Source: Ohtaekwangia sp036503775 (GTDB lineage: Bacteria; Bacteroidota; Bacteroidia; Cytophagales; Cyclobacteriaceae). Taken from it: a stretch of DNA of 27,812 nucleotides. The DNA lies in NCBI GenBank assembly GCA_036503775.1, contig DASXWH010000218.1:1-27812 (forward strand), written 5' to 3'. Every line of letters begins with the position of its first letter. Within the stretch, counting starts at the first letter, position 1. Under the pieces are notes generated by a model. The model saw only the letters and a program-made list of their open reading frames with translations, had not been told where the DNA came from and did no database searches. The position numbers and the translations under genes are program-made. Positions 1-8,092 of the stretch are shown here, piece after piece.

Positions 1-1
1 C

Positions 2-28
2 GACTGTGGACCGTAGACTGTCGACTTT
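2..28. repeat. 7-bp-period intergenic repeat (partial, cut by window edge)
   Basis: Three successive heptads of the form GAC(T/C)GT(N) start at 2, 9 and 16 (GACTGTG, GACCGTA, GACTGTC), followed by GACTTTT at 23. The tract lies just 3' of the permease stop codon (29-31, minus strand) and probably continues left of the window. It shares the 7-bp period, but not the exact sequence, with elements at 2658-2729, 10751-10820, 13942-13983 and 15508-15598. Confidence 0.5.
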
Positions 29-2644
29 TTATTCTGACTTCAAACTCTTCACCGGATTAGCCATAGCTGCTTTAACCGACTGATAACTTACCGTCAGTAT
101 GGTGATGAGCAAAGCTCCGGTTATCGTAAGGGCAAAAGTTACCCACGACATTTCAATATGATATTGGTAGTGATTCAGCCAACCATTCATGTAATACCAG
201 GCAAGGGGTATAGCGATGGCGCTGGAAATCATTACCAATACGATAAAATTTCCTGAAAGCATATGCCAGAGTTGTGGGATGGAGGCTCCCAGTATTTTGC
301 GGATGCCGATCTCTTTGGTATGTTGTTCAGCCACAAAAGAGGATAAGCCGATCAGTCCCAGACAACTGATTAAAGTTGCCAGCACGGCAAAGGTGTTTGC
401 CAGCTTACCGAACCTTTCTTCTCCGTCAAATTTTAGTGCGTATTCTTCATCTGCAAACGTATAATCAAAAGGTATAGCGGGTGCGAGCTTCTTCACAACG
501 CCTTCAATAGCGGCAATGGCTTCATGTGGACTTTTGTCAGAACGAAGCTTCACGTTGATCCAGTTTACATCTTCATAGGCGTTGTCCAGTGCATAAATGT
601 TAGGACGGACTGGCTTATAAGGTGATTCCATGATCATGTCTTTCACCACACCGATGACATGGAACTTATTATCTCCGCGCATGATTTCAAAACCGATTGG
701 ATCTTCCGTACCGATGAATTCTACCGCAGCTTCATTTAGTATCAATGCGGTAGAATCCGGAAAATCCCGGGAGAAGTCTCTTCCCTCTTTTATTTTCCAT
801 CCTACGGCAGCACCGTACTCGTGTGTCACGGAGATGATACCGAAATCAGACGACTGCATATCCGGATCTTTACCCTGCCAGCGAAAGGCGCTGCTGTTAT
901 TCCAGATCTGCATCAGGGGACTGGAGGATTCGCCTACATCCACAACGTAACCGGTGTTGATCAGGGAAGTTCGTAGGGCGTCATACTTTCCCATCAGGTC
1001 TGGTGATTTCACCTGGATCATGATCAGTCCGTTGCGGTCATAGCCGATCGGTCTGTTTTTAGAAAACTGGATTTGCTGATAAATGATCACGGTGCCAATG
1101 ACAAGCGCTATGGATACGGTGAACTGTACCACAACCAATACTTTCCGGGGAAGCGAAGCAATCCTTCCCGTCCTGAAGGTGCTCTTCAGCACGCTCACGG
1201 GACGGAACGATGAGAGAAAGAAAGCCGGGTAAGATCCTGCCAGCAGGCTGGTGATTAAAATGAACGCTGCACTGATCGACCAGAAAAACGGGTTGATCCA
1301 GTTAATGATGATGTGTTTGTCTGACAGACCATTGAACCATGGCAACGTAACGGATACAATACCCATGGCTACGATGAAGGCAAGCAGAACCACCAGAAAG
1401 GATTCACTCAAGAACTGATGGATCAGCTGGCTTCTGACGGACCCGATAGTCATTCGGATACCAACTTCTTTCGCGCGCTTCTCAGACCGTGCTGTGCTTA
1501 AGTTCATGAAGTTGATACACGCCAGGAGCAACACAAACGCACCAATAGTACCAAATATCCAAACCTGCCCTATACGGCCGCCTTCCTGTACACCATTGGT
1601 ATTCCATTTGGAACGTAAATGCCAGTCGTGCATGGGGTGAAGCAGTACCTTGGGTTTAAAGGTGTTGTCTTTCGAGTGGATCGCAATAAGAGGTTTAATT
1701 TTTTCAGCCACATGTTGTATGTCTTCCCCGGGAGCGAGCTGTACGAAGAGCTGAAAGGAATTATTGTCCCAGCGAGTGGCAGCCCGTTTCATCCATTCCT
1801 GTGAATCAGCGTACATTTCCCAGCTGGCCAGAAAGTCGATTTCCCTGAAGTGAGAGTTATGCGGCAGATTTTCAAACACACCGGCAACTTTTACATCATA
1901 GGTATTGGCGATGCGCATGAGTTGATTGATCGGATCGGCTGTGCCGAATAATGCTTCTGCGGTGGATTGCGATAACAAGACAGACGAGTGATCGGCTAAC
2001 GCATTGCGGGTTCCCGAGATCATCTTCAATGAGATCATTTCAGGAAAATCAACCTGTACATAGTTTCCTTTCCTGGAAATTTTCTGTTCACCCGCACTCA
2101 GGATATTTTCATCCGACCAGGTAGACATCGATAAGTGAGTGAATGAATTGCCGTAAGTATCGCGCATGACATTTTCAAGTGGCCGTGGGATGGCATACGA
2201 TGTTTTAACGTTGCCATCCATGGTATTCTGTTTCAATACCATGGCAAGCCGGTCGTAGTTTTGATGGTAGCTGTTGAATGTTATTTCATCCCATATCCAT
2301 AAGCCGATCAGTATGGCGATGGCCATGCCGAAAGCAAGTCCCCCGATATTGATAAAGGAGTATCCCTGATTTTTCAACAGATTTCGCCAGCCAATGGTGA
2401 GGTAACTTTTAAACATATCATACTGGTTTAAGGATGATGGATTTGACGGTTTTATAATTCCAGGTCTGAATAGTAAGATCACATCGCGTATAAATTTCAA
2501 ATCAGCATTTCGTTTTCCGGCAGCCGTGATCCGTTCGTGATATAACTCGTGGAGGTCACCTTCAATCCGGTCACGCAACGTTGGGTGACAGAACCAGCGA
2601 AAGAAGCGGAGGAAGAATCGGGGAGGTATAACTTGTTTTTTCAT
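29..2644 (-). CDS. MacB/FtsX-type ABC transporter permease with N-terminal permease prefix domain
   Basis: This is an inner-membrane permease subunit of a MacB/FtsX-like ABC exporter; substrate unknown. The 871-aa protein starts at ATG 2644. Residues ~8-70 are charged and aromatic and match the 'permease prefix domain' found in permeases next to PadR regulators. A first membrane segment (~98-118) is followed by a large periplasmic MacB_PCD domain. A central set of membrane helices (~360-525) then carries the FtsX signature, including INFMNLSTARSEKRAKEVGI. A second periplasmic domain and three C-terminal helices (~758-865) repeat the FtsX module, with EHTKEIGIRKILGAS. No ATPase gene is adjacent, so the nucleotide-binding partner must be elsewhere. 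The PadR gene is directly upstream on the same strand, 79 bp away, and is the likely regulator. Family assignment is firm; cargo is not. Confidence 0.93.
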   Translation of the reverse strand: MKKQVIPPRFFLRFFRWFCHPTLRDRIEGDLHELYHERITAAGKRNADLKFIRDVILLFRPGIIKPSNPSSLNQYDMFKSYLTIGWRNLLKNQGYSFINIGGLAFGMAIAILIGLWIWDEITFNSYHQNYDRLAMVLKQNTMDGNVKTSYAIPRPLENVMRDTYGNSFTHLSMSTWSDENILSAGEQKISRKGNYVQVDFPEMISLKMISGTRNALADHSSVLLSQSTAEALFGTADPINQLMRIANTYDVKVAGVFENLPHNSHFREIDFLASWEMYADSQEWMKRAATRWDNNSFQLFVQLAPGEDIQHVAEKIKPLIAIHSKDNTFKPKVLLHPMHDWHLRSKWNTNGVQEGGRIGQVWIFGTIGAFVLLLACINFMNLSTARSEKRAKEVGIRMTIGSVRSQLIHQFLSESFLVVLLAFIVAMGIVSVTLPWFNGLSDKHIIINWINPFFWSISAAFILITSLLAGSYPAFFLSSFRPVSVLKSTFRTGRIASLPRKVLVVVQFTVSIALVIGTVIIYQQIQFSKNRPIGYDRNGLIMIQVKSPDLMGKYDALRTSLINTGYVVDVGESSSPLMQIWNNSSAFRWQGKDPDMQSSDFGIISVTHEYGAAVGWKIKEGRDFSRDFPDSTALILNEAAVEFIGTEDPIGFEIMRGDNKFHVIGVVKDMIMESPYKPVRPNIYALDNAYEDVNWINVKLRSDKSPHEAIAAIEGVVKKLAPAIPFDYTFADEEYALKFDGEERFGKLANTFAVLATLISCLGLIGLSSFVAEQHTKEIGIRKILGASIPQLWHMLSGNFIVLVMISSAIAIPLAWYYMNGWLNHYQYHIEMSWVTFALTITGALLITILTVSYQSVKAAMANPVKSLKSE

Positions 2645-2657
2645 TTCTTATCTAGTG

Positions 2658-2729
2658 AGTTGACAATTGACAATATGCAATTGACAACATGAATACAGTT
2701 TGTCTACTGCTTAATGCCTACTGTCAACT
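2658..2729. repeat. 7-bp-period inverted intergenic element (padR-permease spacer)
   Basis: Ten heptads keep one 7-bp phase from 2660 to 2729. The left half contains TTGACAA three times (2660, 2667, 2681) and TATGCAA (2674). The right half contains GTCTACT, GCCTACT and GTCAACT (2702, 2716, 2723). The outermost 8 bp are a perfect inverted repeat (AGTTGACA at 2658-2665, TGTCAACT at 2722-2729). Folding the halves together matches about 25 of 35 positions by hand count. The right end overlaps the last codons and the TGA stop of the PadR gene (2724-2726). Function is unknown; a hairpin in the padR-permease mRNA is possible. Confidence 0.6.
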
Positions 2730-3062
2730 TAACTTAAGTTCCCACGAAACTTTCGGAATGGCTTTCCAAAGATCTTCCCGCGTTGACCGCGTGTACTCCA
2801 ACGCTTTCTTTCCGTAGGCCGTGATGACGTAGTAGCGTTTGGGTCTTCCCGCACGCTCCTGTGTGGCTTCACCATCGTGTGATTTGAGATAACCTTTATC
2901 TTCCAGACGCTTCAATGCGGTTTGCAAAGCGCCAACACTTACGTTGCGTGATAGCCGGCTTTCGATTTCCTTTTTGATGGAAATGCCATACGCATCATTG
3001 TGCAGTATGCCTACAGTAAGCATCACAACTTCTTCAAACTCGCCCAGCTGATATTTCTTCAT
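2724..3062 (-). CDS. PadR family transcriptional regulator
   Basis: This 112-aa protein is a winged-helix DNA-binding repressor of the PadR family (short, PadR-s2-like). It starts at ATG 3062. The wHTH core spans about residues 8-90: GEFEEVVMLTVG begins helix 1, SVGALQTALKRLEDKGYL is the recognition region and RAGRPKRYYVITAYGKKAL forms the beta-wing, typical of PadR. The C-terminal dimerisation helix is short. It precedes the ABC permease on the same strand, an arrangement seen repeatedly in Cytophagales, and probably autoregulates the pair. The ligand is unknown. Its stop codon lies inside a 7-bp-period repeat. Confidence 0.93.
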   Translation of the reverse strand: MKKYQLGEFEEVVMLTVGILHNDAYGISIKKEIESRLSRNVSVGALQTALKRLEDKGYLKSHDGEATQERAGRPKRYYVITAYGKKALEYTRSTREDLWKAIPKVSWELKLS

Positions 3063-3090
3063 GGCAGTAATTAATTCTCATTTGTAGTAT

Positions 3091-3121
3091 TAATAATAGT
3101 GCCATTTTCGAAAAGAGTCAA
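3091..3121 (-). promoter_or_regulatory. candidate promoter for padR-permease operon
   Basis: On the minus strand a TTG (3119-3121) is followed after 20 nt by TATTATTA (3091-3098). The spacing fits the Bacteroidota -33/-7 arrangement, but the -7 box differs from TAnnTTTG at two positions. It lies 28 bp upstream of the padR ATG. No experimental support. Confidence 0.3.
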
Positions 3122-3268
3122 ATAGCGGTGAGAAAAGCGGTTTTTAAGCAGGCGAGTATTTCTGATTTGTTCGCATACAATGCAGACGTGTCCGGATGCG
3201 GGCGATGGAACAGGATTGGAGCAGGTAACTTTCATTTGCTTTTTATACCTTGAAACCTTTATCGGCCC

Positions 3269-4864
3269 ATGAAGTATTTCCTGAGTATTTTCCTTGTTTC
3301 CACCCTCCATTGTTCCATAGCCCAATCTGCCAGCGATAGTCTGTTGCGTGTGCTGAACCTTGAAATTGAAAAACGGGCTGATTATGAACAGCAACAACTG
3401 ACGGAGATCGAAGCATTTAAGAAAGAGGCTGTCCAGGCTCCGACCGATAAAAAGTTTGATGCTTACCTCCGTATTTATGAATTGTACAAATCTTTCAAAT
3501 ACGATTCTGCATTTTTCTATGCCCGTCAATTACAAAAAGTAGCCGATGCAGATCATGAACCCATAAAGATCAACAGCGCCAAAATGAAAATGACATTTGT
3601 GCTGATCTCAGCCGGTCTGTTCCATGAAGCGCTGGACACGTTGCAAACCATTTCTTCTCCACTAAGATTACCCGACACATTAAAAGTGGAATACTATTAC
3701 CTACTGGCACGTACCTGTTATGACCTGGCCGATTTCAGTCAGGATAATTACTACCTGAACAACTATGCCGAGCGTGCCAATGCATACACAGATTCAGCCA
3801 TGAATTTTATCAAACCCGGTTCATTTGACTTTCTGTTAATGAAAGGGTTGAAGACGTTGCACCTTCGACAGATGGATGAAGCCCGCGCATTGTACGAGAA
3901 AATGATCTCCGGTTTTGAACTGACCACGCCACAGTATGCAGTAGCTACCAGTACGTTAAGTTTTATCTATTACTATTCTAACGAAACGGAGAAGTCCAAG
4001 GAGATGATCATCCGCGCGGCCATTGCTGACATTCACTCTAACACAAAAGAGACACTCGCCACCATGCGCCTGGCGGAAATGCTGTACAAAGAAGGTGATA
4101 TAGAATCAGCCTACAAGTACATCCGCATTGCCATGGAAGACGCAGACTTCTATGGGGCGCGTCATCGCAAGGCACAGGTGTCTGCCATCTTTCCCGTGAT
4201 TGAAGGAAGGCAGCTCAGTATGATCGAGTCAAACCGGAAAATGCTGTTCACCTATTCGCTGTTACTTACGGTACTGACGGCAAGTGTCATTGGTTTTCTC
4301 GTCATCATCTTCAGGCAGAACCGGAAGATCAAAAAGGCGAATGAGCTCATCACGCAGGCGAATGCGTCACTCACGGAAATCAATCATCAACTCAATGAGG
4401 CGAACCGGATCAAGGAAGAGTATGTATGGTATTACTTCAGTACTACCGCTGAATACATAACACGCCTGGATAGTCTCAAGAAATCGCTGGACATGAAGCT
4501 GATGACCAAAAAGCTGGAAGACCTGCGCTTCACCGTTGACAGCATCAACATCAAACACGAACGTGACGAGCTGTACAACAATTTCGACAGGGTGTTCCTT
4601 AAACTGTTCCCGGATTTTGTAACGGTATTCAACTCCTTGTTTAAAGAAGAAGACAGGATACAGCTCAAGGATGGTCAGTTGTTAAATACCGAGTTGCGGA
4701 TCTTCGCGCTGATCCGGATGGGCATCACCGATCACGAGCGGATTGCCAAGATCCTGGATTACTCCGTCACTACGATCTATACCTATAAAACCCGTCTTCG
4801 CAACAAGTCAATGCTAGCCAATGATGCGTTTGATCGCACGATCATGAGCATCCGGGCGATCTGA
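3269..4864 (+). CDS. DUF6377-type TPR/HTH membrane regulator of the glycan locus
   Basis: This 531-aa protein has an N-terminal signal sequence (residues 1-19). A mostly helical TPR-like region (~20-315, with repeats such as LLMKGLKTLHLRQMDEARAL) probably lies in the periplasm. One membrane helix (~325-347) is followed by a coiled coil (~350-395) and a C-terminal region ending in a LuxR/two-component-like HTH (~470-518, with ITDHERIAKILDYSVTTIYT). This layout matches the DUF6377 proteins often found beside SusC/SusD loci in Bacteroidota. Its position 244 bp upstream of susC on the same strand suggests it senses an alpha-glucan signal outside and activates transcription inside, in place of SusR or a hybrid two-component system. 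The family assignment is from memory of architecture, and the regulatory role is inference. Confidence 0.82.
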   Translation: MKYFLSIFLVSTLHCSIAQSASDSLLRVLNLEIEKRADYEQQQLTEIEAFKKEAVQAPTDKKFDAYLRIYELYKSFKYDSAFFYARQLQKVADADHEPIKINSAKMKMTFVLISAGLFHEALDTLQTISSPLRLPDTLKVEYYYLLARTCYDLADFSQDNYYLNNYAERANAYTDSAMNFIKPGSFDFLLMKGLKTLHLRQMDEARALYEKMISGFELTTPQYAVATSTLSFIYYYSNETEKSKEMIIRAAIADIHSNTKETLATMRLAEMLYKEGDIESAYKYIRIAMEDADFYGARHRKAQVSAIFPVIEGRQLSMIESNRKMLFTYSLLLTVLTASVIGFLVIIFRQNRKIKKANELITQANASLTEINHQLNEANRIKEEYVWYYFSTTAEYITRLDSLKKSLDMKLMTKKLEDLRFTVDSINIKHERDELYNNFDRVFLKLFPDFVTVFNSLFKEEDRIQLKDGQLLNTELRIFALIRMGITDHERIAKILDYSVTTIYTYKTRLRNKSMLANDAFDRTIMSIRAI

Positions 4865-5108
4865 AGCCCCTTTCTCTTTATATATAGAGTTAGAAATGGC
4901 TGAGATTCGCCATCCACCATTTCAGTTGTAAAGATTGGATTATCAATGCCTTACAAAAAAAGACGTAGTACATTTTTTTAGATTCGGTTCCGAAGAGTTG
5001 ATCTCCCTTCATCATCTCCATTCTTTTGTCTTCGTCTGCAAACGATTGTGACAGCCAGGCCAGCGTCCCGGGTTTACAGGCACACTAACCATTAACCCAA
5101 ACCAAAAT
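4865..5108. other. intergenic leader region upstream of susC
   Basis: This 244-bp spacer separates the regulator gene from susC. Near its left end GAAATGG (4893-4899) can pair with CCATTTC (4917-4923); a shorter alternative pairs ATGGC (4896-4900) with GCCAT (4909-4913). No T-tract follows, so it is not a clear terminator. A promoter candidate lies at 4998-5028. No small ORF with convincing coding character was seen. Confidence 0.4.
4998..5028 (+). promoter_or_regulatory. candidate promoter for the susCDE operon
   Basis: TTG at 4998-5000, a 20-nt spacer, and TTCTTTTG at 5021-5028 resemble the Bacteroidota -33/-7 consensus (TTG ... TAnnTTTG) with one mismatch in the -7 box. This would give a leader of roughly 75 nt before the susC ATG. 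Confidence 0.38.
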
Positions 5109-8078
5109 ATGTTCAGACTTTACCAAAAATTCATTCCCCTTGCACTCTTTGCACTGTGCCTGATGACGGTACAGGCCTGGGGACAGACGCGGACCATTAC
5201 GGGTCGCGTAACCTCTTCCGATGACGGGTTCGGACTCCCCGGGGTAAGCGTCATTGAAAAAGGTACTACGCATGGAACGGTCACTGACAACGAAGGCCGG
5301 TATACCATTCAAACCAAAGACGATGCGATACTGATCTTTTCTTTTGTTGGCTATGCCTCGCAGGAAATTCCCGTAGGCACTCAAACTGATATCTCAATAA
5401 CACTCAGTGCAGATGTATCCACGCTGGAAGAAATTGTTGTGATCGGTTATGACGAAGTAAAAAAATCAGACGCTACCGGAGCTGTCGCAGTGGTCGGTGC
5501 GAAACAGTTCAACAAAGGTGTTGTCAATTCACCGCAGGAACTCATCATGGGAAAGACTGCCGGTGTAGTAGTAACGACCAACAGTGGTGCACCTGGTAAC
5601 ACGTCAACCATTCGTATTCGTGGTGGTGCATCACTCAATGCCAGTAACGATCCGCTGATCATCATCGATGGTGTTCCCATCAGTAATACAAGCCTGGGAG
5701 GATCGCCTAATATTTTGTCGACTTTGAACCCAGGTGATATTGAATCCGTGACGGTGCTCAAAGACGCTTCTGCCGCTGCGATCTATGGGTCACGCTCCTC
5801 GAATGGTGTTATCCTGATCACTACGAAACGTGGCGCAGGTACTTTCAATATTAATTACAATGTTACCGGAACGATGTACACCACACCGAAGAAGGTGGAT
5901 GTATATAGTGGTGATGAATTCCGTGCACTGATCAACCAGCAATATGCTGATCAACCTAATGTACTTGCGCTGCTGGGTACCGAAAACACAGACTGGCAGG
6001 ATGAAATTTATGATGATGCCTTTGGTCAGGATCATAATCTGAGTGTATCAGGCACTGCATTGAAAACACCTTACCGTGTTTCACTGGGCTACAACAATAC
6101 CGATGGTGTTTTGAAGACATACAACTTTGAACGCACAACACTGTCTATCGGACTTGATCCGAAATTCCTGAACGATAAACTCAAGGTCAGTATCAATGTG
6201 AAAGGCATGTTCAATAACAACAACTTTGCTGATCAGGCTGCCGTAGGAGATGCCATTGCCTACGATCCTACTAAGGCTGTTCACAATGGTAATACGGCCT
6301 GGCGAGGTTATACTACCTGGACAACCGGTGGGATTGATGGCCCGGGTATTGACCTGGCACCAGCCAACCCGGTCGCGCGACTTGATCTTACCGACAACAC
6401 ATCAGAAGTGAAAAGAAGTATCGGTAATGCCAAGCTGGATTATGAAATACCTTTTCTGCCAGACCTCCACGCCACACTGAACCTGGGCTACGATTATGCC
6501 GAGACTAAAGGTCACAATAATGTAAAAGACAAAACACAGTGGATATATGAACCGACTACGGCTGGCGGAAAGTACAATCCCTACGAGGCTAAGAGCCAGA
6601 ACGAACTGCTCGATTTCTACCTGAACTATACGAAAGAGCTGAGCTCGATCAATAGTAAAATGGAGATCATGGGTGGTTATTCCTGGTCACACTTCTACAA
6701 TGAAGGTGGCGATTCGGTGATGAACGTGGCGGGAGAAGGTGCTACGCGTCAGAATGTTTATAAAACGGAATACTATCTCATATCCTTCTTCGGCCGGTTG
6801 AATTATACCTACAAGGATCGTTACCTCCTTACCGCCACATTACGTGATGATGCTACATCACGGTTTTCACCGGATACACGCTGGGGATTATTCCCGGCTG
6901 TTGCGCTCGCCTGGAAAATTTCGGATGAGAATTTCATGAACGGTGTGAGAAGTTTATCCGAGTTGAAGTTGCGTTTGGGATATGGTGTCACCGGTCAGCA
7001 GGACATTTACGGAAACGACTACCCGTACATTCCTACCTATACGCGAAGTGATGATGCATCACGTTATCCATTTGGAAATACATTTTACAATACCCTTCGC
7101 CCGGATAGTTATGATGAAGGAATCAAATGGGAGGAGACGACAACCACCATCAATGCGGGTCTTGATTTTGGATTCTTCAGCAATGCCCTTCGCGGATCGC
7201 TGGATGTGTATCAGAAAAGTTCTGATGATCTGATTGCCTACGTACCTGTTCCTGTGGGTTCGAACTTCACCAGCTACCTGACAACCAATGTTGGTAAGCT
7301 GAAGAACTATGGTATTGAACTGAACCTGAACGCAGAGATCATCTCGAATGATAAAGTGCAATGGGTCGTGGGGTATAACATCGCCTACACGCGTAATGAG
7401 ATTTCCCAGCTTAACCTCACCGGCAACAAGGATTATTATGTTCCGCTTGGAGCCGTTGGAGGGACTACTTCGGGAACGATACAGGTGCATAAAGTAGGAT
7501 TTCCCCGCAGATCATATTATGTCTATCAGCAGATCTATGATGCAGATGGAAATCCGATCCGTGATGCCTATGTCGATCGCAGTGGTGACGGACAGATCAA
7601 CACAGAAGACCTGTACGTGTACAAGCAACCCGATGCGGTTGTTACGATGGGTATCAACTCCAGCCTGACGTACAGCAATTGGGATTTCAGCTTCAGCGGA
7701 AGAGCCAACTTCGGAAACTATGTGTACAACAACGTAGGCGCGAACAGTACATACGCTTCGCTTTACAGCTCGATGGGATTTATCCGTAACATGAGCACAC
7801 TTGCTGACGACACGAAGTTTGATGTAGCGGGTGATACCCGATTTTCTGACTACTACATCGAGAATGCATCATTCTTCAAGCTTGATAATGTCAATCTCGG
7901 ATACACCTTCAAAGACCTGCACAACGACAAGCTGGATATCCGCATAGGTGCAGGCGTACAGAATGCATTTGTCATCACGAAATATTCGGGACTTGATCCG
8001 GAAGTTGAAGGCGGCATTGACAACAACTTCTTTCCAAGAACGCGCGCTTATTTCCTGAATGTGAACCTTTCGTTCTAA
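5109..8078 (+). CDS. SusC/RagA-type TonB-dependent outer-membrane transporter
   Basis: This 989-aa outer-membrane protein imports oligosaccharides using TonB energy. It starts at ATG 5109 with a signal peptide ending near VQAWGQ (~25). Next comes a carboxypeptidase-regulatory-like beta domain (~29-113, ITGRVTSSDDGFGLPGVSV). A TonB-box-like segment (EEIVVIGYDEVKKSD) leads into the plug domain (~120-235), which holds the SusC-family signature IIIDGVPI and the stretch VLKDASAAAIYGSRSSNGVI. The remainder is the 22-strand barrel, closing with a terminal Phe (LNVNLSF), as needed for BAM insertion. The adjacent SusD (14 bp downstream), SusE-like and GH13 genes identify the substrate as probably an alpha-glucan such as starch or a maltodextrin. 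Family is certain; substrate is inferred from context. Confidence 0.96.
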   Translation: MFRLYQKFIPLALFALCLMTVQAWGQTRTITGRVTSSDDGFGLPGVSVIEKGTTHGTVTDNEGRYTIQTKDDAILIFSFVGYASQEIPVGTQTDISITLSADVSTLEEIVVIGYDEVKKSDATGAVAVVGAKQFNKGVVNSPQELIMGKTAGVVVTTNSGAPGNTSTIRIRGGASLNASNDPLIIIDGVPISNTSLGGSPNILSTLNPGDIESVTVLKDASAAAIYGSRSSNGVILITTKRGAGTFNINYNVTGTMYTTPKKVDVYSGDEFRALINQQYADQPNVLALLGTENTDWQDEIYDDAFGQDHNLSVSGTALKTPYRVSLGYNNTDGVLKTYNFERTTLSIGLDPKFLNDKLKVSINVKGMFNNNNFADQAAVGDAIAYDPTKAVHNGNTAWRGYTTWTTGGIDGPGIDLAPANPVARLDLTDNTSEVKRSIGNAKLDYEIPFLPDLHATLNLGYDYAETKGHNNVKDKTQWIYEPTTAGGKYNPYEAKSQNELLDFYLNYTKELSSINSKMEIMGGYSWSHFYNEGGDSVMNVAGEGATRQNVYKTEYYLISFFGRLNYTYKDRYLLTATLRDDATSRFSPDTRWGLFPAVALAWKISDENFMNGVRSLSELKLRLGYGVTGQQDIYGNDYPYIPTYTRSDDASRYPFGNTFYNTLRPDSYDEGIKWEETTTTINAGLDFGFFSNALRGSLDVYQKSSDDLIAYVPVPVGSNFTSYLTTNVGKLKNYGIELNLNAEIISNDKVQWVVGYNIAYTRNEISQLNLTGNKDYYVPLGAVGGTTSGTIQVHKVGFPRRSYYVYQQIYDADGNPIRDAYVDRSGDGQINTEDLYVYKQPDAVVTMGINSSLTYSNWDFSFSGRANFGNYVYNNVGANSTYASLYSSMGFIRNMSTLADDTKFDVAGDTRFSDYYIENASFFKLDNVNLGYTFKDLHNDKLDIRIGAGVQNAFVITKYSGLDPEVEGGIDNNFFPRTRAYFLNVNLSF

Positions 8079-8092
8079 TCCATAAAAAGAAA

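Noticed and set aside
3071..3529. 152-codon minus-strand open frame across the padR/regulator spacer
   Set aside because: It lies mostly antisense to the well-supported regulator gene, has no recognisable domain, and covers the intergenic promoter region.
4893..4923. Hairpin after the regulator gene as a terminator
   Set aside because: The 7-bp stem has a 17-nt loop and no T-tract on either strand.
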